A stretch of DNA of 7,075 bases from Acidimicrobiia bacterium. GTDB taxonomy: Bacteria > Actinomycetota > Acidimicrobiia > IMCC26256 > PALSA-555. Under the pieces are notes generated by a model that was not told the DNA's origin, did not search any database, and worked only from the letters and a program-made list of their open reading frames with translations. The stretch is from NCBI GenBank assembly GCA_022865365.1, contig JALHSW010000001.1, positions 1-7,075 on the forward strand. Direction: 5' to 3'. Positions 1 to 5,464 of this stretch are shown here, one piece after another. Positions within the stretch are counted from its first letter, which is position 1. Each line of letters starts with the position of its first letter. The translations under genes were made by a program, and so were the position numbers.

Positions 1-130
1 CGAGCGCCAACGATCCCGATGCGATGCCGAGGCCGATGGTGATGAAGACCTCGAACGAGTTCCAGCCGACTGTCAGGTACTCGAGGTGCAGCGCCTGACG
101 CAGGGCGCCCGATCGTTGGGGACGTTCCAC
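1..130 (-). CDS. Cation transporter (cation diffusion facilitator-like), N-terminal part, runs off the left edge
   Basis: Reading leftwards from a GTG at 130-128, the frame stays open to the window edge for 43 codons. A TAG lies in frame four codons before the GTG, so translation cannot start much earlier. The visible protein has a short basic head (VERPQRSGALRQ), then ALHLEYLTVGWNSFEVFIT and a small-residue hydrophobic stretch, IGLGIASGSLAL. This arrangement (a first helix with a W-N pair, then a Gly/Ala/Ser-rich segment ending in SLAL) matches my memory of the N-terminus of short actinobacterial cation-efflux proteins, which export divalent metals from the cytoplasm at the inner membrane. 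The metal-binding helices lie outside the window, so substrate and completeness cannot be judged. It is divergent from the gene starting at 190, with 59 bases between the starts. I see no convincing ribosome site before the GTG. Confidence 0.68.
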   Translation of the reverse strand, partial: MERPQRSGALRQALHLEYLTVGWNSFEVFITIGLGIASGSLAL

Positions 131-189
131 ATCGCCAACCTACGCGCGCTCGGGCGACCTTCTCGGTCTGCAGAGCGTCGCGGAGGATT

Positions 190-720
190 GTGATTGCGGG
201 TAGCGTGCGGCTCGGGACACCGAGGATCACCAGTGTCGTCGTCGTGACCTTGGCGCTGCTCGGCTCGGGCGTGCCGGCGCTGGTGCCGTCGGCGCAGGCG
301 GCGTCCTTCCCGGGCCAGAACGGCAAGATCGCGTTCGCCCGGGACACCGGCTCGGGACCAGCCGTCTGGGTCATGAACGCAGATGGCTCGAAACCGAGAA
401 TGATCGCTCGGAGCGGGGACGACGCCCCCTCGCCGTCGTGGTCGGCCGATGGTACGAAGCTCGCCTTCGTCGGCGTCAAGCACGGGAGCAGCGAGATCTT
501 CGTCACCGATGCCCGGGGCAAACACACGAAGAGGCTCACCAAGACCGACGTCAACGAGAGCGCACCGACCTGGTCGCCCGACGGGTAGAAGATCGCGTTC
601 GAGGGGAACCTCGACGGGGTGGCCAAGATCTACACGATGAATGCCGACGGCTCGAACCAGACACCGGTCACCGACGACGACGCCCTCGACCGCGCCCCGA
701 CCTGGCAGCCGATCGCCTGA
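190..720 (+). pseudogene. Secreted PD40/TolB-like beta-propeller protein, interrupted by an in-frame TAG
   Basis: The GTG at 190 follows GGAGGA (182-187) at an unusually short distance; a second in-frame GTG is at 205. Residues 1-38 form a signal peptide: charged head, VVVVTLALLGSGVPAL core, and a cleavage site near AQA-A. PD40-type repeats follow: NGKIAFARD (45-52), VWVMNADGS (59-67), WSADGTKLAF (84-93), IFVTDARG (103-110), WSPDG (128-132). Then comes TAG at 586-588. The same frame continues without another stop as KIAFEGNLDG, IYTMNADGS and APTWQPIA, ending at TGA 718-720, so the stop splits a canonical WSPDGxKIAF motif. Read through, the product is 176 codons with a typical W-Q-P end; read as is, 132 residues with the last repeat cut. 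TolB-like proteins are extracytoplasmic and the repeats fold as propeller blades. Even read through it is short for a full propeller, so an internal deletion is also possible. The role is unknown. Confidence 0.8.
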
Positions 721-832
721 GGACGCGTGTTCCTCTTCGGTGGTACCTGGCACCGAGATCGACAAGTCATCACAAGACGTCGTACACAATGACCTTCTTG
801 CATCTTCCTGCTTCGTCAGCGGCCGTCGACCG

Positions 833-1072
833 CTATGCGACGCCGAGGTAACGGCGCAGGGCGCTTCGGATCACCTCGCTCGTGGTCGCGTCGTCCTGCC
901 CGGCGCGTGTTTCGACGGCCTCCCGGAGCTCCGGGTCGAGCCTCACCGGTACGACCTCGGCCGGGCCCGAGCCCATCGGGGGTCACCCACGACGGCGGAG
1001 GATCTCGTCGACGTCGTAGCCGTCCTTGCTCGAACAGAGGCGTACTCTGAGGGCGTGGCTCCACGGAAACAC
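833..1072 (-). pseudogene. Ribbon-helix-helix (CopG/Arc-like) DNA-binding protein, interrupted by an in-frame TGA
   Basis: From an ATG at 976-974 the frame encodes 47 residues ending at TAG 835-833. Residues 8-15 (VVPVRLDP) look like the RHH beta strand, ELREAVETRAGQ is helix 1, and TTSEVIRSALRRYL (31-44) is helix 2. Just upstream in the same frame are GYDVDEILRRRG (1021-986), a TGA stop (985-983), then P-P-M-G. In actinobacterial RHH antitoxin-like proteins I recall an acidic GYDV-type tail joined to the RHH domain through R-G-R-P-x-x-G. Reading the TGA as CGA (Arg) restores exactly that linker. I therefore treat it as one gene with a nonsense change. The original start is unclear: GTG at 1072-1070 is the nearest in-frame candidate, but residues before GYDV do not resemble the family. 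The 47-residue part could still be made and bind DNA. No toxin partner is visible downstream (721-832). RHH proteins usually repress their own promoter as dimers. Confidence 0.66.
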
Positions 1073-1115
1073 TCTGCGCCTTGGTGGCAACGCTGGTATC
1101 TGCGTTCCGACGGAT

Positions 1116-1121
1116 AGGAGG
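1116..1121 (+). promoter_or_regulatory. Strong ribosome binding site that fixes a TTG start
   Basis: AGGAGG lies eight bases before TTG at 1130-1132. The nearby ATG at 1134 is out of frame, so this site decides the start of the metalloprotease gene. No clear -35/-10 pair was found between 977 and 1115. Confidence 0.8.
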
Positions 1122-1129
1122 ACCGGATC

Positions 1130-2173
1130 TTGAAATGGGTCTTCCCCTGCATCTTCATCGCGCTCGTGATGTCGGCAGTGCTGCCCGCGGCGCCGGCGGC
1201 AGCAGAGACGACCGCGACGGTCAAGGGCAACGTGATCACGATCGCGATGACCGTCGACGTCGTCGGGGCCAAGGGCAAGCTGAGCCCCGACGGGACGAAG
1301 TCGCTGATCGACTACTGGAACACGAGCCTCAATGACACGTGGGGCGCTGCCTTCGGGCAACTCCCGTACAAGAACTGCTTCAAACTCGAGCTGAAGCTCA
1401 AGCTCACCGCGCGCGGCGACGATTTCGATTCCAGCACGGGGCGGCATCGCATCGTCATCAGCGCGCCCACGGGTGGGCTCACCTTCGACGGGACCGGGTT
1501 CGCGGGCGCTCCCGAGACGACCAGAAACACCAAGACCGATGACGGGACCCGTTCGTTCGAGCACGACCGCTACGGCAAGATCCCGGAGGACGCCCCCCCG
1601 ACGGTGATCGCCCATGAGTTCGGCCACTTGATGGGCCTCGGCGACGACCGCAAGAACGGGAAGCCCAAGAACGGCCGTGACGGCACGATGATGGTCGGCG
1701 GTGTCGCCGGCGTGGACCCCAACGTGGTCCAGAAGATCGACCAGGACCTCGTCGAGCGCATCGGCAACGCGATCGAGAAGCACCTCGACAACCAGGGCAA
1801 GAAGCTCCCCAAGTGCGAGGAATGGACAGGGAAGCTGACCTCGGGGCACTCCATCCCCCTCGCTGCGTGCACGTTCACGTGGAGCGGCACCTTCGACGTC
1901 GGTGTCGTCGAAGACGACCTGATCGGGAGCGGGACCGTGTCTCCAGATGGGCGCTGCCCGGCGCAGGGCGGGCCGGTCACGATCACGGGGACGGCCGACA
2001 ACGACGGCTTCACCCTCGGCTCCAACAGCTACGTCTTCGCCGCCGGAACAAGAATCGAGAAGACCGCGCCCGACCGCGCCGAGGGCACCTCCGCGTACCA
2101 CGACGCCTACAACGACGTGATGACGACATTCAAGATGAAATGCCGCAAGAACTGCGGAGAAGCGGTCGGTTAG
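1130..2173 (+). CDS. Secreted zinc metalloprotease, HExxHxxGxxD (metzincin-type), with extra C-terminal domain
   Basis: The 347-residue product starts at TTG behind AGGAGG. Residues 1-25 are a signal peptide (FIALVMSAVLPAAPAAAE), so it acts outside the cytoplasm. The catalytic site is HEFGHLMGLGD at 162-172: zinc ligands His162, His166 and probably Asp172, catalytic base Glu163, and Gly169 at the metzincin turn. GTMMVGG at 185-191 could be the Met-turn. Asp as third ligand is known from the snapalysin (M7) group, whereas matrixins and astacins use His; the M7 link is inference from this motif alone. Residues 58-160 would form the upper subdomain. Residues 225-347 are an additional beta-rich domain with Cys at 229, 247, 276, 338 and 342 and no family I recognise; it may bind substrate or the cell surface. 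The substrate is unknown. The gene stands alone on its strand and converges on the gene ending at 2280. It is longer than the roughly 200-residue M7 enzymes. Confidence 0.85.
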   Translation: MKWVFPCIFIALVMSAVLPAAPAAAETTATVKGNVITIAMTVDVVGAKGKLSPDGTKSLIDYWNTSLNDTWGAAFGQLPYKNCFKLELKLKLTARGDDFDSSTGRHRIVISAPTGGLTFDGTGFAGAPETTRNTKTDDGTRSFEHDRYGKIPEDAPPTVIAHEFGHLMGLGDDRKNGKPKNGRDGTMMVGGVAGVDPNVVQKIDQDLVERIGNAIEKHLDNQGKKLPKCEEWTGKLTSGHSIPLAACTFTWSGTFDVGVVEDDLIGSGTVSPDGRCPAQGGPVTITGTADNDGFTLGSNSYVFAAGTRIEKTAPDRAEGTSAYHDAYNDVMTTFKMKCRKNCGEAVG

Positions 2174-2255
2174 CAACTCGCGCTCGCACCGACCGCGCTT
2201 GCCGTGGCCGGACCGGCGACGCCAGCGGCGCCTCAACCGTAACGCTTGACTATTT

Positions 2256-2271
2256 CTCGCGCTCCCGCGAG
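2256..2271. terminator. Small hairpin between convergent genes, possible terminator
   Basis: CTCGCG, loop CTCC, CGCGAG form a perfect six-base-pair stem. It lies 82 bases after the metalloprotease stop and nine bases after the stop of the minus-strand gene ending at 2280. There is TTCGGTT after it on the plus strand but no real T-tract, which is common for high-GC terminators. The position supports a shared terminator; the stem alone is modest. Confidence 0.4.
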
Positions 2272-2279
2272 TTCGGTTC

Positions 2280-2819
2280 CTAGCCGAAGCTCACCGTCCC
2301 TGAGCCGGCAAGCGACCCCCAGAAGGCGACCGGGGGGTCGACGTTGCTCTCGTCGCACTTGCCGCTGCTCGTGAGTGGCAGGATGAACGCGTACGTGAGG
2401 GTCATGGCCACTGAGCCCGTGATCCCCGCATACGACTTCGTTCCACTGACGATCGGGACCGGCGCACTGGCGACCGCCGAGCCCGAGCAGTTCACATCAT
2501 TGAAATCGGGCGACTCTGCGGCGGCGTTTGCCGCTCCCAACTGCGTCCTGTCGATCAGGACCGTGCCCTTCTTCAGGACGAGCTTGACGTATTCGCCGTT
2601 CTTGGTGGGCTTGCCGGCCGAGTTGGCAGCGACGCCCTTGCCGCTGTCAGCGATCGCCCCGGTGATCACGATCGGCACTCCTGGTTCATCTTGTGTGAAC
2701 GGGGCCCATACCTTGATGGTGCCCCCAACCGGAGCGGTGGCCGCAAAGGCAGAAGCGCCGCTGAACAGCAGACTCCCAACGACGGCTACACCGAGTGCTG
2801 TCTTGGCAACTCGCATCAT
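2280..2819 (-). CDS. Secreted protein of unknown function
   Basis: The 179-residue product starts at one of two adjacent ATGs (2819 or 2816). I take the first; neither has a good Shine-Dalgarno, and the frame is open upstream to 2948, but the signal peptide fits a start here. Residues 1-27 are MMRVAKTALG plus the core VAVVGSLLFSGASAFA, with cleavage near AFA-A. The mature part is beta-rich: GGTIKVWAPF (32-41), VPIVITGAIADSGKG (48-62), GEYVKLVLKKGTVLID (75-90), then KSYAGITGSVAMTLTYAFIL (128-147) and a GSLAGSGTVSFG end. Two Cys (111, 155) could form a disulfide. The Y-A-G-I-T-G strand and G-S-G-T-V-S-F end recur, to my memory, in small exported actinobacterial proteins with no assigned role. 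No catalytic motif is visible. It converges on the metalloprotease gene, with 106 bases between them. Confidence 0.8.
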   Translation of the reverse strand: MMRVAKTALGVAVVGSLLFSGASAFAATAPVGGTIKVWAPFTQDEPGVPIVITGAIADSGKGVAANSAGKPTKNGEYVKLVLKKGTVLIDRTQLGAANAAAESPDFNDVNCSGSAVASAPVPIVSGTKSYAGITGSVAMTLTYAFILPLTSSGKCDESNVDPPVAFWGSLAGSGTVSFG

Positions 2820-2942
2820 GAGTTCGCGAAGTCGAACACCGCGAGTAGCAGGATCACGGCCCCGCGGCGTCACCGCACTCGGGACGTTCGGCCCTGTCGG
2901 GGTCCGAGATCGGCGAATACGCTCACCGCAGCAAGTGCCCCC

Positions 2943-2969
2943 GTCCACCCCCCTGGGCGGGGGTGCGAC
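2943..2969. repeat. GC-rich inverted repeat in the 2820-3043 intergenic region
   Basis: CACCCCC (2946-2952) pairs with GGGGGTG (2959-2965) around CTGGGC. Outside this, GTC (2943-2945) pairs with GAC (2967-2969) with one base bulged, giving about ten base pairs. It lies about 125 bases upstream of the minus-strand gene starting at 2819 and 75 bases upstream of the plus-strand start at 3044. A second inverted repeat, GCCGGC at 3012-3017 and 3025-3030, lies just before the ribosome site of the gene at 3044. No other gene is seen in this stretch. The hairpins could be operators or leader structure. Confidence 0.5.
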
Positions 2970-3043
2970 GTTTCCGGGGCGTCGTCGAGGCGGCTGCCGA
3001 CGGGTCGTCCTGCCGGCACGATTCGCCGGCTGAAGGCGACGCC

Positions 3044-3348
3044 GTGGGCCCGTTCGGGAAGATCGGAGCGCTCACCGGCAAGGTCGACAAGAAGCTCCTT
3101 CGCGACGGCACCCTCGCGTCGGGTCGAGTCCTGCTCGTCGAGCGGACGAAGGTCGTGTGCGTCGTCACGCTCGAGGTCACGCTCGAGGGCGAGGCCCCTA
3201 CGAGGCGATCTGCCGACCGATGCTCTCGGTGGTGATCATCGGGATGCTGATCCCCGAGGACCGCCGTGGTGCCGTCGAGCTACTCGCCGCGCTCGCCGAT
3301 CGCGGTGTCGAACGCGGTGTTGAGCGCGGTGAGGCCGTCGTGGGGTAG
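3044..3348 (+). pseudogene. Small cytosolic protein of unknown function, split by a one-base frameshift
   Basis: GTG at 3044 follows GAAGG (3032-3036) at seven bases. The first frame gives VGPFGKIGALTGKVDKKLLR, then GRVLLVERTKVVCVVTLEVTLEGEA and, after the run CCCC at 3195-3198, a meaningless tail ending at TGA 3233-3235. Stepping back one base in that run continues as PYEAICRPMLSVVIIGMLIP and EDRRGAVELLAALADRGVER, ending at TAG 3346-3348; the joined product is 101 residues. In the family I have in mind (short actinobacterial proteins opening S/P-F-G-K-I and containing V-E-V-x-L-x-G-x-A-P-Y-E-A-x-C-R), the joint falls inside the conserved A-P-Y-E-A segment. That argues for a lost C rather than two genes. 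The function of that family is not known to me. The stop overlaps the ribosome site of the membrane protein at 3358, so the two are probably one transcription unit. Confidence 0.65.
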
Positions 3349-3357
3349 GACTACCGG

Positions 3358-3807
3358 ATGGGTCGGCGGCTCACCTTCTGGCACCTCGGCGCTCAGGCAC
3401 TGGTGATCGTGGCGACGGTCTCGGCAATGCTGACGACCGGAGATCGCGCCAACACGGGGATCGTCGAGGAGAGCCTCGGAACGCCGGGCAGTGTGTTCGT
3501 GGTCGTGCTCCTCCTCTTGGCCGTGCCCGCACTCGTGGTCGGAATCGTCGATGGCGTGCTCGCGCGGCGTCGGGGTGGGATGGTTCGACGCTTGATCCGG
3601 GCGATCCTGATCGTTGCCTTCGGCGCGTTGGCCGCGCTGTTCGTGACCGTCGCGGCCGAAGGATCGTGTGACGGCTCGTGCATCGACCCACCCCGGGGTG
3701 AGATCCTCGCCGGGTTCGGGGCCGCCGAGACCGCGCTCGTGGTCGAGTGGTCGCTCGCGGCGATCATCGCCACGATCGGTGTCGGACAGACGAGCGATCC
3801 GGAGTGA
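3358..3807 (+). CDS. Four-helix integral membrane protein of unknown function
   Basis: ATG at 3358 is preceded by AGGA (3347-3350) at seven bases; that site overlaps the upstream stop codon, and only nine bases separate the two reading frames, which suggests translational coupling. The 149-residue product has four hydrophobic segments: about 10-26 (LGAQALVIVATVSAML), 45-67 (VFVVVLLLLAVPALVVGIVD), 79-100 (LIRAILIVAFGALAALFVTV) and 118-142 (AETALVVEWSLAAIIATIGV). A basic loop, RRRGGMVRR (70-78), lies between helices 2 and 3 and probably faces the cytoplasm. A C-x-x-x-C pair (104, 108) in the loop between helices 3 and 4 would then be outside and could form a disulfide. No transport or enzyme signature is visible. 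Confidence 0.82.
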   Translation: MGRRLTFWHLGAQALVIVATVSAMLTTGDRANTGIVEESLGTPGSVFVVVLLLLAVPALVVGIVDGVLARRRGGMVRRLIRAILIVAFGALAALFVTVAAEGSCDGSCIDPPRGEILAGFGAAETALVVEWSLAAIIATIGVGQTSDPE

Positions 3808-3888
3808 CGTGCGTCGATCTGTGTGAACGATGTACCGGGAAGGAGTCCGGCCGAGTCTGCTCAGTGCCCTTCTCGCCACCCGATGACC

Positions 3889-3926
3889 CCCGCCCAGCCG
3901 CCGCATGACCCAGAACCCTGGGCGGG
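3889..3926. repeat. Perfect 9-bp inverted repeat overlapping repeat copy A
   Basis: CCCGCCCAG (3889-3897) and CTGGGCGGG (3918-3926) are exact reverse complements with a 20-base loop containing CCGCATGACC. It lies 81 bases after the membrane-protein stop, in the 214-base gap before the gene at 4022. It could terminate transcription from the left. The corresponding bases in repeat copies B and C do not pair as well, so the hairpin is not a conserved part of the repeat. Nothing else is visible in this gap apart from the ribosome site at its end. Confidence 0.5.
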
Positions 3927-3947
3927 AACCTGCAACCACGACGCCCG
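3898..3947. repeat. Dispersed repeat 2, copy A (diverged)
   Basis: This 50-base stretch aligns without gaps to 4738-4787 and 6798-6847. The best shared blocks are CCGCAT near the left, GGCG-x-G near the middle and ACC-x-GCA. By hand count it matches copy B at about 32 of 50 positions. It is intergenic. Confidence 0.5.
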
Positions 3948-4021
3948 TGTTGATGGGGTGCCCGCCCACCTGGATCGGAGGCAGTAGGTTCGCGCCCCCC
4001 GACCGCTCAGGAAGGAACCCC

Positions 4022-4546
4022 ATGTCGCGCCGAGCTCGCCAGGTGATCGCAGTTGTGGCGCTCGGCGCGGCGGGCCTCGCTGTCGCCGCGCCCAGTTCGG
4101 CGGCGGTTCGCGCTGGCGCGCCCACATCAGTGCACCGGGCTCCCGCCGTCACCTACACCGGAGCCTTCGAGTTCGAGGGCATCGCGGGGAAGAAGACGGG
4201 CAGGTTCTGCCGGGGCTCCGGGGTCTTCGGTGTGGCGAAGCCCGGCGCGAAGGTGACGATCTCGGAGCGCAACGCGGCGGACGATTTCAGCACGCTGGCC
4301 AAGGGCAAGCTTGCCAAGGGCACGTTCGTCACCGACGCCGTCACCGACACCGGCGGCAAGGTCTGTCGAATGGCGTTCCGGGCCAACGCGGCGGTCGCGC
4401 CGGCCGACGACTCGAGCGTCTACCTCGAGGTCAAGGGCCTCGCCTTCAACCTCCAGTTCCCGGCGGCCGACGTCGCCGACGGCGATCTCGGCACCTGGAC
4501 GTGCGGGTCCTTCGACGACGGCTGCGCGCGCGTCGTCGGGGGCTGA
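4022..4546 (+). CDS. Secreted protein of unknown function with four cysteines
   Basis: ATG at 4022 follows AGGAAGGA (4009-4016) at about five bases. The 174-residue product begins MSRRARQVIA, then VVALGAAGLAVAAPSSAA, a typical signal peptide with cleavage near residue 28. The mature part starts with a low-complexity linker (29-41) and then alternating hydrophobic strands: VTYTGAFEFEGIAG (43-56), KVTISERNA (77-85), GTFVTDAVTD (100-109), SVYLEVKGLAFNLQF (132-146). This suggests a small beta fold. Cys at 63, 115, 161 and 168 are positioned for two disulfides, fitting an exported protein. The short motif AKGKLAKG (93-100) is an internal near-repeat. I recognise no family and no catalytic residues. 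It converges on the ORF ending at 4566, only 19 bases away, and no terminator-like hairpin is visible between them. Confidence 0.8.
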   Translation: MSRRARQVIAVVALGAAGLAVAAPSSAAVRAGAPTSVHRAPAVTYTGAFEFEGIAGKKTGRFCRGSGVFGVAKPGAKVTISERNAADDFSTLAKGKLAKGTFVTDAVTDTGGKVCRMAFRANAAVAPADDSSVYLEVKGLAFNLQFPAADVADGDLGTWTCGSFDDGCARVVGG

Positions 4547-4565
4547 CCTGCCCTGAGCTCGACGG

Positions 4566-4733
4566 CTACGGAGTGACCCCGAGGCGCTTCGCGATCACCT
4601 CGTTCGACCCAGCCGGGATCGCGGCACTAGCCGTGATCTCGATCGTGTGCGGGCCCGTGATGTCACTCGAGAGGTTGAGCGGAGCAGCGCGGTATTGGGC
4701 CTCGTTCGCGGCCGAGAGCGTGCTTGCCCCCAC
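4566..4733 (-). pseudogene. Short minus-strand ORF, probable C-terminal gene remnant
   Basis: From GTG 4733-4731 to TAG 4568-4566 the frame gives 55 residues: VGASTLSAANEAQYRAAPLN, then LSSDITGPHTIEITASAA and IPAGSNEVIAKRLGVTP. Codon choice (mostly G or C in third position, for example ATC GAG ATC ACG and AAC GAG GTG ATC GCG AAG) looks like real coding DNA in this genome. The GTG has no clear ribosome site and the sequence starts abruptly beside repeat copy B. I therefore read it as the end of a longer gene whose 5' part was replaced, or possibly a small intact gene. The frame is open further upstream through the repeat into the neighbouring gene's DNA, but that part reads as a shadow of the 4805-5329 gene. 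No domain is recognised. Repeat 1 copy 1 lies inside it. Confidence 0.45.
4605..4633. repeat. Dispersed repeat 1, copy 1
   Basis: CGACC, one extra C, AGCCGGGATCGCGG, one variable base, then ACTAGCCG match 5471-5498 with one inserted base and one substitution. This copy lies within the small ORF 4566-4733, where on the minus strand it encodes A-S-A-A-I-P-A-G-S. Confidence 0.6.
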
Positions 4734-4737
4734 CGAG

Positions 4738-4787
4738 CCTCCGCATGACCCGAGACCCCAGGCGCGCACCCGCAGCTCGGCTCGCCC
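4738..4787. repeat. Dispersed repeat 2, copy B
   Basis: Aligned without gaps to copy C (6798-6847), it matches at about 37 of 50 positions by hand count, including the exact block CTCGGCTCGCCC at its right end (4776-4787). It sits between the start of the remnant ORF at 4733 and the stop of the gene at 4805. Confidence 0.6.
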
Positions 4788-4804
4788 TTCGCAACGAGCC
4801 CGCG

Positions 4805-5329
4805 TCAGGGTTGGAGGCGCTTGAGCGCGAGCGCCTCGAGCTTCACCAGCTGCTGTCGGATCGTCGTCGCCCGACCTCCCGTCGGCAGCGGACCCGACGG
4901 GAGGTTCCACCCCACGTTCACGCAGCTCGTGCCCTTCTTGACGTAGAGCGCCGGAGAGTGAATCTCGGTCTTGGGGGTGCTCTCCCGGGTCCTGACGTCG
5001 TAGAAGCCGAGGACGCGGCCGACCTTGATCGCGGTGAGTCCCTTGTCCGGCTTCGTCGGGCACTGCGAGGCGACGTCGAGGAACACCGTGAAGTTGCGCT
5101 TCAGGTCGGTGGTGGGCTTCAGCGGGTAGTCGCACGCCTCGGGGACGAACTCGTTGGGCCTGCCGTCCTGCACCGACTCGTGGATCACCTTCTGGATCGC
5201 CGGCGCCGAGAGGAGGCTGCACGGGTTCTGCGCCGTCGCCGCGGATGCGCCCGACGCGAGGACGGTCGCACTCCCGATGACCGTCAACGCGGCCGTCAGC
5301 AGGTACGCACTCCAATGGCGTCGCGTCAT
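4805..5329 (-). CDS. Secreted protein, DUF3558-like in style, function unknown
   Basis: I choose the ATG at 5329-5327 because AGAGGA lies about seven bases before it; an in-frame GTG seven codons earlier (5350) has no ribosome site. The 174-residue product has a signal peptide (MTRRHWSAYLLTAALTVIGS, then VLASGASAATA; cleavage near 30-33). The mature protein begins N-P-C-S-L-L-S-A-P-A-I (35-45), followed by a Cys at 66 before the strand D-Y-P-L. Further Cys are at 90 and 136. KKGTSCVNVGWNL (131-143) is a central strand, and the C-terminus is a basic helix, QQLVKLEALALKRL (159-172). The P-C-x-L-L-x-x-x-x-I opening, a later C-x-Y, and a terminal A-L-x-R-L helix are the pattern I associate with DUF3558-type actinobacterial exported proteins. 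Two disulfides are plausible. There is no enzyme motif. It lies 162 bases downstream of the propeller-like gene, so co-transcription is uncertain. Confidence 0.78.
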   Translation of the reverse strand: MTRRHWSAYLLTAALTVIGSATVLASGASAATAQNPCSLLSAPAIQKVIHESVQDGRPNEFVPEACDYPLKPTTDLKRNFTVFLDVASQCPTKPDKGLTAIKVGRVLGFYDVRTRESTPKTEIHSPALYVKKGTSCVNVGWNLPSGPLPTGGRATTIRQQLVKLEALALKRLQP

Positions 5330-5431
5330 GGTCGGATCCTCTTCGCTCACCGGGTCTTGGTGGTGGGCACCATCACTAGTCGATCCCCCGTCGGGAGGGT
5401 CTGCCCTGAGTTTGGTTGACGGTGGTTGGCA

Positions 5432-5462
5432 CGCCGACGAGGAGCTCGCCCTCGTCGTGGCG
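5432..5462 (-). terminator. Strong hairpin downstream of the propeller-like gene
   Basis: GACGAGG (5436-5442) and CCTCGTC (5450-5456) pair around a seven-base loop. CGCC (5432-5435) pairs with GGCG (5459-5462) after a two-base bulge, giving an eleven-pair stem. It begins about 30 bases after the minus-strand stop at 5492. There is no T-tract, which is usual in high-GC actinobacteria. It partly overlaps the left side of repeat 1 copy 2. A weaker stem at 5382-5401 (GATCCCCC and GGAGGGTC, with one mismatch and one wobble) lies further on, toward the gene starting at 5329. Confidence 0.5.
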
Positions 5463-5464
5463 GT

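Noticed and set aside
721..832. Toxin gene partner for the RHH protein
   Set aside because: No minus-strand reading frame with toxin-like sequence and a ribosome site fits in this short stretch.
586..985. Stop codon reassignment or selenocysteine/pyrrolysine insertion
   Set aside because: Two different stops (TAG, TGA) are involved, the positions are not catalytic, and intact genes in the window end in both TAG and TGA.
1026..1048. Promoter for the metalloprotease (TTGCTC and TACTCT)
   Set aside because: The spacing of 11 bases is far from the usual 16-18, and no better pair was found.
983..2236. Long minus-strand open frame of 417 codons opposite the metalloprotease
   Set aside because: It mirrors the metalloprotease codons in a high-GC genome, has Arg/Val-rich composition without domains, and lacks the signal peptide and catalytic motif seen on the plus strand. 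Only its last dozen codons (GYDVDEILRRRG) are kept, as part of the RHH gene.
3195..3198. Programmed -1 ribosomal frameshift
   Set aside because: GCCCCTA does not fit the X-XXY-YYZ slippery pattern and no strong downstream stem was found, so a simple indel is more likely.
3280..4152. Minus-strand open frame of 290 codons across the membrane-protein gene
   Set aside because: It is a shadow of the membrane-protein gene and of the intergenic repeat; the plus strand has four clear membrane helices and a ribosome site.
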